A program made the translations under genes and the position numbers. 5,056 nt of DNA from positions 1 to 5,056 of the forward strand of contig JAUYTA010000038.1 in assembly GCA_030695265.1 (NCBI GenBank), in the 5' to 3' direction. This document shows, one piece after another, positions 1 to 5,056 of the stretch (positions within the stretch are counted from its first letter, which is position 1; each line of letters starts with the position of its first letter). Origin of the DNA: Bacteroidota bacterium. Lineage in GTDB: Bacteria; Bacteroidota; Bacteroidia; Bacteroidales; Prolixibacteraceae. The notes below the pieces were generated by a model. That model was not told the origin of the DNA, ran no database searches, and saw only the letters and a list, made by a program, of their open reading frames with translations.

Positions 1-1773
1 CTTTCCGCTTTTGTCAACCACAAATTTTACAGTAACCTGTCCCTGAATAACATTTTCAAGGGCAATGGTTGGGTATTTCATTGAAGCTGCGACATAGGTT
101 TTTAAAGCTTCAAACCCGCCTGGGAATTGGGGCATTTCTTCGACCATAGAAAATACCGGATTTGGTTTTTTTATGGCTATTTCCAAAACCCCATTTTTGC
201 CTTTTTCTCCGTATTTGGCGATCGCTGACTCACCTTTTAAAACATTAATTGATTCAATGTCGTTGGGATTTATGTCGTCCATTTTCAGGTTAGGAGAAAC
301 AATACCATCCTTTACAATTAAAGGAACGTTTCCCCCGGTTGTCCGAAGTTGAACACCCGATTTTACCTGATTATTTGGATTGGTTTCGTAACCAACAACT
401 GTAACTTCACCGCTGTTGCTCTTAGCTTTTTTCGTTGTAATTAAAACGACGCCATCTTTGCCTTTTTCTCCGTATTTTTCAACCGCAGTTTTGTTCTTAA
501 GAACATCAATGTGGTCAATATTTTGCGGAATAATTTTCTCAATTTCATCTTTAGGAATTTCCTTTCCATCAACAATGTATAGAACATTATTTGGTATTTC
601 TGAAGGTTTGGAAGTCGCAATTTCATTTCCCATTGCCTCAATACCAATAGTGGTTGTTTTCATGGTAATAAGCATTTCCTTTTCGAAATCTAGAGTCACT
701 TTCTGGGAATCAAATCCTACATACGAAACAACAATCGGCGAATCGTCGGTTACTTTCAGCATGAAATTGCCATTGTCGTCGGTAATTGTTCCGATTGTTT
801 TGCCTGAAATGACAACTGATGCGCTTTTCAATGGTTTCCCGTTTTCATCGGTAACTTTCCCTTTGACTGTTCTTTCGTTTTGGGTCGAATTTGTTGCAAG
901 CTCGTCCGTTTGAATGAACTTATATTCAGGAGCAGCAAAAGCATAGAAAACCCCCGCTATCAGCGGCAATACCAATAAAAGTTTTAGTTTTCTGATTGGT
1001 GAACTTATAGTCTGTTTCATCATGTTAAATCTTTGTTTGTTGAGTGAATAATTGAACGAATTGGCCAGTGAAATCATCGGTCCGCCGAACATCTGGTTCA
1101 GCAAGGCCGCACGGTAAATCGCCGGATTGGAGCTGCGCTGCATCGCACGCTCGTCGGCTAGGTATTCGTGGTTTTGCCTGATCAGGTGGCCGTATAGCCA
1201 GATGGCAGGATTAAACCATTGCACCGTGCGAAGGATTTCGAACAGCAGTAAGTCAATCCAGTGTCGTTGCCTGATATGCTCCATTTCGTGGTTCACAATT
1301 TCACGCGTCTCGATTTCGTCGATTGAAGGATTGACAAATACGAACGTGAAAAATGAAAACGAAGCGGGGTATTCAGCGGTACGGATCAATTTTGCTGAAG
1401 GATACGGATGTGTTTCTGACTTTCGGATAATCCGGAAAACAGGAAGTGTTTGCCGTAAAATTCTATATACCAGGTAAATAATTCCAGCGATGTATAGTAA
1501 CAACAGCAACACATTTTGTGTTGGAAATGGTTCGTTGACTTCCGCGATTCCCTGAACCTGAGGTTCGAAAACTTCAGCAGTAGGAACAACAGGCAACAAA
1601 ACCGTGTAATGCCATGTGAAAAACGGAAAAATGATTGAGATCAGAATCCCGGAAATCAGGTAAATACGGTTCAAAACAAAGAACCGCTCGTCCCGGAGGA
1701 AAAACGCATAAACCAACGCAAAACCAGTTAGCCAAACTGACGATTTAATCAGATAAGTTGCCAATGCTTCCAT
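1..1773 (-). CDS. BlaR1/MecR1-like M56 metalloprotease with plug-like repeats and TonB C-terminal domain (3' partial)
   Basis: Reads open for 591 codons from ATG at 1773 to the window edge; the C-terminus is missing. Probable inner-membrane sensor protease that inactivates the adjacent BlaI-like repressor. Hydrophobic segments lie at about residues 8-26, 34-54, 88-104 and 263-281. The M56 zinc motif HEMEH (HExxH) is at 162-166 and intact, with a conserved NHEYLADE at 201-208 supplying the likely third ligand. After the last membrane segment come a carboxypeptidase-regulatory-like beta-sandwich (about 302-371), two SusC-plug-like modules (about 394-449 and 484-536, each with KYGEKGK-x-GV), and the start of a TonB C-terminal domain (PQFPGG at 548-553, KYP at 566-568, GQVTVKF at 578-584). 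The start is 11 bp after the repressor stop, so the two are surely co-transcribed; no Shine-Dalgarno is visible. Seen: motifs and order. Known: BlaR1/MecR1 mechanism. Inferred: its signal, which is not evident; no penicillin-binding sensor domain is present in the part seen. Confidence 0.93.
   Translation of the reverse strand, partial: MEALATYLIKSSVWLTGFALVYAFFLRDERFFVLNRIYLISGILISIIFPFFTWHYTVLLPVVPTAEVFEPQVQGIAEVNEPFPTQNVLLLLLYIAGIIYLVYRILRQTLPVFRIIRKSETHPYPSAKLIRTAEYPASFSFFTFVFVNPSIDEIETREIVNHEMEHIRQRHWIDLLLFEILRTVQWFNPAIWLYGHLIRQNHEYLADERAMQRSSNPAIYRAALLNQMFGGPMISLANSFNYSLNKQRFNMMKQTISSPIRKLKLLLVLPLIAGVFYAFAAPEYKFIQTDELATNSTQNERTVKGKVTDENGKPLKSASVVISGKTIGTITDDNGNFMLKVTDDSPIVVSYVGFDSQKVTLDFEKEMLITMKTTTIGIEAMGNEIATSKPSEIPNNVLYIVDGKEIPKDEIEKIIPQNIDHIDVLKNKTAVEKYGEKGKDGVVLITTKKAKSNSGEVTVVGYETNPNNQVKSGVQLRTTGGNVPLIVKDGIVSPNLKMDDINPNDIESINVLKGESAIAKYGEKGKNGVLEIAIKKPNPVFSMVEEMPQFPGGFEALKTYVAASMKYPTIALENVIQGQVTVKFVVDKSGK
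191..477 (-). repeat. Internal direct repeat within the M56 gene (191-216 and 452-477)
   Basis: Two 26-bp segments, 191-216 and 452-477, differ at one base and are 261 bp (87 codons) apart in the same frame. Both encode the KYGEKGK-x-G core of the plug-like modules (residues 433-441 and 520-528). The wider modules (about 427-594 and 166-324) align in pattern: a short 'I-V-D/K-D-G' strand, an 'N-I-D/E-x-I-x-V-L-K' strand, then the YGEKGK loop and a 'GV-x-x-I-x-x-KK' strand. This points to an internal duplication of one module. The high DNA identity of the core compared with the rest suggests strong constraint or recent conversion. Confidence 0.85.
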
Positions 1774-1784
1774 GTTATTTGTTT

Positions 1785-2150
1785 TTAGTCTTTCGACAGT
1801 TCTCTTTTGGTTTCTTCCATCAATTGTTCCAAATCCTGAATCGTCAGGTCTTTTTCCCGCACAAAGAACGAAGCCATGGCCGGGAACGAGTTGTTGAAGT
1901 AGCTTTTCATTAATCCAAAAAGCTGCGTTTTTGAATATTCATCCTTCGATACCAAAGGAAAATAAACATGCACGTTTCCGTAGGTTTTGTGCGAAACAAT
2001 TTCCTTCTTTTCAAGAATACGAAGTACAGTAGAAACCGTGTTTCTCACGGGTTTTGGTTCGTCGAAACGGTCGCGGATGTCTTTAACCAATCCTTCACCC
2101 ATTTCCCACAAATGTTGCATTATCTGTTCTTCAGCTTTTGTCAGTTGCAT
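1785..2150 (-). CDS. BlaI/MecI/CopY-family transcriptional repressor
   Basis: Encodes 121 aa, the usual length of this family. Residues about 4-70 form the winged helix-turn-helix: LTKAEEQIMQHLW opens it, NTVSTVLRILEKKEIV (37-52) is the recognition helix and following turn, and HKTYGNVHVYFPLVSK (54-69) the wing. The C-terminal part (about 71-119) is the dimerisation helix region; the segment around SFFVREKDL (94-102) corresponds to the area where staphylococcal BlaI/MecI is cut on induction, so it is the likely region of inactivation (inference). The ATG at 2150 is the natural start, because the conserved N-terminus MQLTKAEEQIM begins there. It is the first gene of a two-gene operon with the M56 protease, and its promoter carries a perfect dyad, which indicates autorepression. 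Which specific regulator it is (beta-lactam, copper or other) cannot be read from the sequence. Confidence 0.95.
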   Translation of the reverse strand: MQLTKAEEQIMQHLWEMGEGLVKDIRDRFDEPKPVRNTVSTVLRILEKKEIVSHKTYGNVHVYFPLVSKDEYSKTQLFGLMKSYFNNSFPAMASFFVREKDLTIQDLEQLMEETKRELSKD

Positions 2151-2183
2151 AGTCGTCGTTTTATTTTTGTCAATCCTTCACGA

Positions 2184-2214
2184 CAAATGTATGACTATAA
2201 AGTTAGTCATACAA
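2184..2214 (-). promoter_or_regulatory. Bacteroidota-type promoter of the repressor-protease operon
   Basis: On the minus strand, TACATTTG (2191-2184) matches the Bacteroidota -7 consensus TAnnTTTG exactly. TTG (2214-2212) lies 20 bp upstream and fits the -33 element. Transcription would start at about 2176-2180, giving a leader of roughly 25-30 nt before the ATG at 2150. The start site is inferred from spacing only. Confidence 0.75.
2188..2213. promoter_or_regulatory. Primary operator: perfect 10-bp inverted repeat
   Basis: Arms TGTATGACTA (2188-2197) and TAGTCATACA (2204-2213) are perfect reverse complements around a 6-bp spacer. The dyad fills the space between the -33 and -7 elements and overlaps both, so a bound dimer would block RNA polymerase. 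A dyad with TGTA/TACA ends and a GACTA/TAGTC core is plausible for a BlaI-family dimer. Identity of the binding protein is inferred from the adjacent repressor gene. Confidence 0.82.
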
Positions 2215-2233
2215 GTGTTTTGATGTCTTTAAT

Positions 2234-2249
2234 GACTAAAAACATAGTC
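2234..2249. promoter_or_regulatory. Possible secondary operator upstream of the promoter
   Basis: GACTA (2234-2238) and TAGTC (2245-2249) repeat the core of the primary operator with the same 6-bp spacer. The left half is longer: 2229-2238 matches 8 of 10 bases of the primary arm, while the right half matches only its five core bases. The centres of the two dyads are 41 bp apart, about four helical turns, so cooperative binding on one face is possible. Confidence 0.5.
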
Positions 2250-2328
2250 GATTTATATATTATACAACATGTATCAAAGAAAAAAGATGAAGGCAAAGAT
2301 GAATTTTGAAAGCGAAATATTTTGTACC

Positions 2329-2355
2329 CCCGCCTGCCATGGCTTGTCGGGCAGG
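2329..2355. repeat. GC-rich imperfect palindrome, possibly a dispersed repeat
   Basis: CCTGCC (2333-2338) pairs with GGCAGG (2350-2355) across an 11-nt loop; CCCG (2329-2332) can alternatively pair with CGGG (2348-2351). The segment is much richer in G+C than the AT-rich DNA to its left. It is followed by GTACGGTAC (2355-2363). There is no T-run on either side, so it does not look like an intrinsic terminator. It is more like a dispersed intergenic palindrome; copy number cannot be judged from one window. Confidence 0.4.
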
Positions 2356-2387
2356 TACGGTACTCTTGACATGGTGGTGAAGATTCC

Positions 2388-2487
2388 TGTCCGTCACATG
2401 AATGTGACGGCAAAGGATAATGCTCTAATCAGCGAAACTGATTATTTGTAGCGATATCCTTTGCCGTTTGCCTTCAGGCAACGGACA
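2388..2487. repeat. REPIN-like element: two inverted copies of a hairpin repeat around a central hairpin
   Basis: The left unit starts TGTCCGT (2388), forms a hairpin CCGTCACA-TGAA-TGTGACGG (2391-2410) and ends CAAAGGATA (2411-2419). The right unit, read on the minus strand from 2487, starts TGTCCGT, forms CCGTTGCC-TGAA-GGCA with an extra A before ACGG, and ends CAAAGGATA. The units therefore share flanks and the TGAA loop but differ in the inner stem, where both sides change together (CACA/TGTG against TGCC/GGCA). The inner flanks (2407-2419 and 2455-2467) are a perfect 13-bp inverted repeat. The linker holds a third hairpin, TAATCAG (2426-2432) with CTGATTA (2438-2444) and loop CGAAA. Symmetry stops exactly at 2388 and 2487. 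This layout is that of REP doublets (REPINs) moved by RAYT transposases, or of a structured RNA; the former is favoured. No transposase is in the window. Confidence 0.65.
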
Positions 2488-2694
2488 TAAAGGCGATAAT
2501 GAAAACCGTCCGCGCGAAAGCTTTTTTCAGTACAAAACCCTCTTTTCGGACGAAAAAGGATTGGTCTTCAAAATGTAGTTACATAAAAGAAGAATTGTAA
2601 TTGTGAGGGGATTTGAACGAATGGAAAGCATTAAAATTGAAAATTGGATTGACAATCAGTAACATATCCACTGAGCCTAATTTTCTCACCTTCT
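2488..2694. other. Intergenic DNA with no recognisable gene
   Basis: This is the remainder of the gap between the inverted-repeat element and the UPF0316 gene. No frame carries a convincing start, codon pattern or known motif. TTTTCG (2543-2548) and CGAAAA (2551-2556) are complementary but only 2 nt apart. CCGTCC (2506-2511) echoes the CCGT cores of the element to the left, which may be chance. I see no promoter I can support on either strand. Confidence 0.5.
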
Positions 2695-2720
2695 CCGGAC
2701 TTCAGTCTTCGGACTTCCGG
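2695..2720. repeat. Bulged hairpin just downstream of the UPF0316 stop
   Basis: CCGGA (2695-2699) pairs with TCCGG (2716-2720) and AGTC (2704-2707) with GACT (2712-2715), closing a TTCG loop on the plus strand; CTTC (2700-2703) is an unpaired bulge. CGGACTTC also occurs twice as a direct repeat (2696-2703, 2710-2717). It begins 6 bp past the UPF0316 stop in transcription direction, where a terminator would be expected, but no T-run follows on the minus strand, so terminator function is uncertain. Confidence 0.35.
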
Positions 2721-2726
2721 CTCTTC

Positions 2727-3305
2727 TCACTTCCCCTTTCGCCAATACTGCATCGGATTTACCTGCGAGTACAGACCTTTGTTGACAAATTTGACATCGG
2801 CAATGGAGTAAAACGCGTTGGGATTGTAGGTACGGATAATATCAACCACATGGGCTAATTCGGTTCTTTTAATAATGGAATAAATGATTGAAACTTCTTC
2901 AATGGCACCGTGTGCTTCCTGATGTGTAATTCCGTATCCTTCAGATTTTAACTTTTCAATCAGTTTGTGCGCATCCACGCGGGTAATAATCTGAAGCTGA
3001 ATGATGCCCATTGCCAGTTTTTCTTCAATGATCATTCCGATGTAATTTCCGGTGGCAAAGCCTGCTCCATAAGCCACATAACAAACCCAATTGTCGAGGT
3101 TCTGCATTATTTTACTGATGGCTAGCAGCCAGATGAGCACTTCAAAAAATCCCAGAATAGGTGCTATCATTTTTTGCCCTTTGGCAACCATCACAATGCG
3201 AATGGTTCCGATGCTTACGTCGGTTATGCGGGCAAGAAAAATAAGTAAAGGAAGAATTACGTACGTAAATGTATCACCATCGAACAATGATTTCAATTCA
3301 TTCAT
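2727..3305 (-). CDS. UPF0316 family membrane protein (DUF5698-DUF2179)
   Basis: Encodes 192 aa, close to the usual size of the family (Bacillus YebE type). The N-terminal half is hydrophobic, with likely membrane segments at about 14-35, 46-65 and 73-93. It contains the characteristic ARITDVSIGTIRIVMVAKG stretch (25-43) and GFFEVLIWLLAISKIM (52-67), typical of the DUF5698 part. The soluble C-terminal part (about 105-168, from LQIITRVDAHKLIEKLKSEG to YSIADVKFV) matches the DUF2179 fold type, which is probably a small cytosolic regulatory or ligand-binding domain. The function is not known, and I do not assign one. The start ATG at 3305 is supported by the position of the first membrane segment. 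It lies 150 bp downstream of prfC on the same strand; joint transcription is possible but not shown. Confidence 0.92.
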   Translation of the reverse strand: MNELKSLFDGDTFTYVILPLLIFLARITDVSIGTIRIVMVAKGQKMIAPILGFFEVLIWLLAISKIMQNLDNWVCYVAYGAGFATGNYIGMIIEEKLAMGIIQLQIITRVDAHKLIEKLKSEGYGITHQEAHGAIEEVSIIYSIIKRTELAHVVDIIRTYNPNAFYSIADVKFVNKGLYSQVNPMQYWRKGK

Positions 3306-3455
3306 AGCGAGTTGTGTGAAATGATAGTATAATATTACAGCTATAAAACAGTTGAACTGCTAAAAGTATCGCCTTGGTTGATGTTTGATTCTAAATAACA
3401 TATTGTTAAAATTTAGGGCGTTTAATTTTAAACCGAAGCTTAAAAGTAGTTATTT
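3306..3455. other. AT-rich gap between prfC and the UPF0316 gene
   Basis: No gene is visible. TAACA-TAT-TGTTA (3396-3408) is a perfect short dyad that could bind a regulator. TTTTAA and TTAAAA can pair around an 8-nt loop just past the prfC stop (minus-strand direction), but the stem is all A/T and no T-run follows, so it is a poor terminator. TACTTTTA on the minus strand (7 of 8 positions of TAnnTTTG counting free positions) is a weak -7 candidate for the UPF0316 gene, but without a clear -33 partner. Confidence 0.4.
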
Positions 3456-5030
3456 TTAGAACTCTGATGTGAAATGGAATTTGATATCCTTAAATTCGCT
3501 TTGTGCCATGTCGAGAATAAACTGAGAGTCGGCCATAAATACATCGCGGCCACGTTTATCGGTAGCCATTTTCTGGTGCTTGCGGTTCCTGAATTCTTCA
3601 AGGGCTTTCGGATTGTTGCTTTGAATCCAGCAGGCTTTGTACATCTGCATTGGCTCAAAGCGGCATTTGGCGTTGTATTCGTGTTCGAGCCGGTATTGAA
3701 TTACTTCAAGCTGAAGTTGTCCGACTGTTCCAATGATTTTCCGTCCGTTGAACTGGCTGGTAAATAGCTGTGCAACACCTTCATCCATCAACTGATCAAT
3801 TCCTTTGTTGAGTTGCTTTGTTTTCATAGGATCGGCATTCTCAACGAATTTGAATAATTCAGGAGAAAAGCTTGGCAAACCTTTGAAATGAATTTCCTCA
3901 CCTGCGGTAATTGTGTCGCCAATGATAAATGATCCGTTGTCAGGAAACCCAACAATATCGCCGGGAAATGCTTCTTCGATGATTTCTTTCTGCGAAGCCA
4001 TAAATGCGGTCGGGCTCGATACACGAAAGGTTTTTCCGGTGCGGACCTGTTTGTACATGGTATTCCGCTCAAACTTTCCGGAGCAAACTTTAACGAATGC
4101 AATACGGCTTCGGTGATTGGGATCGATGTTGGCGTGAATTTTAAATACGAATCCGCTGAATTTGCCGTCTTCAGGTTCAACCAAGCGTTCTTCGGTTTGC
4201 ACAGGACGTGGCCATGGCGCAATTTTCACAAAGGCATCCAACAATTCCTGAACGCCAAAATTGTACAAGGCGCTTCCAAAAAATACTGGTGCAAGGTTTC
4301 CGGCAAGGTAATCATCGTGGTTGAAAGGCGGATAGCCACCGTAAACCAATTCCAGATCGTCGCGCAAAGTCTGAGCGTCGCCTTTAATGTATTTTTCGAG
4401 CTCCGGACTATTCAAGTCGGTAAACGAAATTCCGGGTTCAATGTCCTGAATAGAAGCCTTAAACAGGTTCAGGCTTTTATTGTATATGTTGTAAACTCCT
4501 TTAAATTCGGGGCCGTTGTTGATTGGCCAGCTTAAAGGATTGATGCTGATTTGCAGCTGACGTTCAATATCATCGAGTAATTCAAAAGTGTCCTGAGTTG
4601 GGCGGTCGAGTTTGTTGATAAAAACGATGACAGGAGTTTTGCGCATCCGGCAAACATTCATCAGTTTTTCAGTTTGCGGTTCAACGCCTTTTGCAGCATC
4701 GATCACAATAATTACGCTGTCAACGGCTGTCAGTGTACGAAATGTATCTTCCTGAAAGTCCTGGTGACCGGGAGTATCCAGAATATTCACTTTGTAGCCA
4801 TCGTATTCGAAACCCATTACTGAAGTAGCCACCGAAATACCGCGCTGGCGTTCGATTTCCATAAAGTCGGAGGTGGCTCCTTTTTTGATTTTATTGCTTT
4901 TTACTGCGCCGGCAACGTGTATAGCGCCTCCAAATAAAAGTAGTTTTTCTGTCAGGGTTGTTTTTCCGGCATCCGGGTGACTTACAATGGCAAAGGTTCT
5001 TCTTCTGCGAATTTCTTTCTGATTACTCAT
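3456..5030 (-). CDS. prfC: Peptide chain release factor 3 (RF3)
   Basis: Complete at 524 aa, close to Escherichia coli RF3 (529 aa). RF3 is a translational GTPase that removes RF1/RF2 from the ribosome after peptide release, recycling them in the cytosol. The GTPase motifs are all intact: P-loop SHPDAGKTT (17-25), switch I ERQRGISV (60-67), DTPGHQDF (85-92), NKLD (139-142) and GSAL (252-255). The rest covers the EF-Tu-like domain II (from about 290) and the RF3-specific C-terminal domain, including QLFTSQFNGRKIIGTVGQLQLEV and the CRFEPM segment, both split here from longer conserved blocks. The start was set at ATG 5030 and not at the in-frame TTG 5033, as ATG is far more likely and the protein then begins MSNQKEIRRRRTF. 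No Shine-Dalgarno is present in the 26 bp seen upstream. The possible confusion with EF-G is excluded by length and by the RF3-type HPDAGKTT P-loop. Confidence 0.97.
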   Translation of the reverse strand: MSNQKEIRRRRTFAIVSHPDAGKTTLTEKLLLFGGAIHVAGAVKSNKIKKGATSDFMEIERQRGISVATSVMGFEYDGYKVNILDTPGHQDFQEDTFRTLTAVDSVIIVIDAAKGVEPQTEKLMNVCRMRKTPVIVFINKLDRPTQDTFELLDDIERQLQISINPLSWPINNGPEFKGVYNIYNKSLNLFKASIQDIEPGISFTDLNSPELEKYIKGDAQTLRDDLELVYGGYPPFNHDDYLAGNLAPVFFGSALYNFGVQELLDAFVKIAPWPRPVQTEERLVEPEDGKFSGFVFKIHANIDPNHRSRIAFVKVCSGKFERNTMYKQVRTGKTFRVSSPTAFMASQKEIIEEAFPGDIVGFPDNGSFIIGDTITAGEEIHFKGLPSFSPELFKFVENADPMKTKQLNKGIDQLMDEGVAQLFTSQFNGRKIIGTVGQLQLEVIQYRLEHEYNAKCRFEPMQMYKACWIQSNNPKALEEFRNRKHQKMATDKRGRDVFMADSQFILDMAQSEFKDIKFHFTSEF

Positions 5031-5056
5031 CAATTATAATTTTTTTGAAGCTGCAA

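Noticed and set aside
416..913. Plus-strand open frame of 165 codons
   Set aside because: It is antisense to the M56 gene, whose minus-strand frame is continuous and carries clear domains. The plus-strand product is a hydrophobic, Ser/Phe-rich translation typical of a shadow frame.
2391..2410. Hairpin read as an intrinsic terminator
   Set aside because: The stem is strong but no T-run follows on either strand, and the same unit recurs inverted at 2464-2484, which fits a repeat element better.
2269..2451. Plus-strand open frame of 60 codons
   Set aside because: It runs straight through the GC-rich palindrome and most of the inverted-repeat element, has no recognisable motif, and its end is fixed by the repeat. 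It is better explained as chance.
2388..2487. Integron attC site or tRNA-like gene
   Set aside because: The three-hairpin outline is suggestive, but there are no attC core sites (GTTRRRY type), no integrase, and no tRNA acceptor, D-loop or T-loop bases.
2613..2858. Plus-strand open frame overlapping the 3' end of the UPF0316 gene
   Set aside because: Over half of it is antisense to the well-supported UPF0316 coding region, and it shows no family motif.
5031..5033. TTG as the start of prfC
   Set aside because: An in-frame ATG follows directly at 5030; the TTG adds one residue and has no ribosome-binding signal to favour it.

Overview
The window looks like a chromosomal segment of a member of the Bacteroidota, probably a Bacteroidales/Marinilabiliales-type organism. 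The evidence is an exact match to the Bacteroidota promoter form (TTG, 20 bp, TAnnTTTG) upstream of the regulator gene, the absence of Shine-Dalgarno sequences at the starts, and a large M56 protein carrying SusC/TonB-type modules. The taxonomic call below phylum level is an impression only. All four protein genes lie on the minus strand, so they read from right to left.

Region by region, from the right end (upstream) to the left end. 3456-5030: prfC, peptide chain release factor 3, complete. 3306-3455: a 150-bp AT-rich gap. 2727-3305: a small UPF0316 (DUF5698/DUF2179) membrane protein of unknown function. 2151-2726: a 576-bp gene-free stretch. It holds a bulged hairpin next to the UPF0316 stop, a 100-bp REPIN-like inverted pair of palindromes (2388-2487), a GC-rich palindrome (2329-2355), and the control region of the next operon. 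1785-2150: a BlaI/MecI/CopY-family repressor. 1-1773: a BlaR1/MecR1-like M56 metalloprotease, cut by the window edge at its C-terminus.

The repressor and the M56 protein are 11 bp apart and form a classic repressor/sensor-protease pair. The sensor is expected to receive a signal at the envelope, activate its cytosolic zinc protease domain and cause loss of the BlaI-like repressor. A perfect 10-bp inverted repeat with a 6-bp spacer sits between the -33 and -7 elements of the promoter, so the operon is very likely autorepressed. A second, weaker dyad of the same geometry lies 41 bp upstream. No beta-lactamase or other effector gene is present in the window, so the regulon must lie beyond the left edge or elsewhere.

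The points most worth following are the REPIN-like element, whose two arms show compensatory stem changes, and the M56 protein's unusual tail: a carboxypeptidase-regulatory-like domain, two tandem copies of a SusC-plug-like module, then the start of a TonB C-terminal domain.
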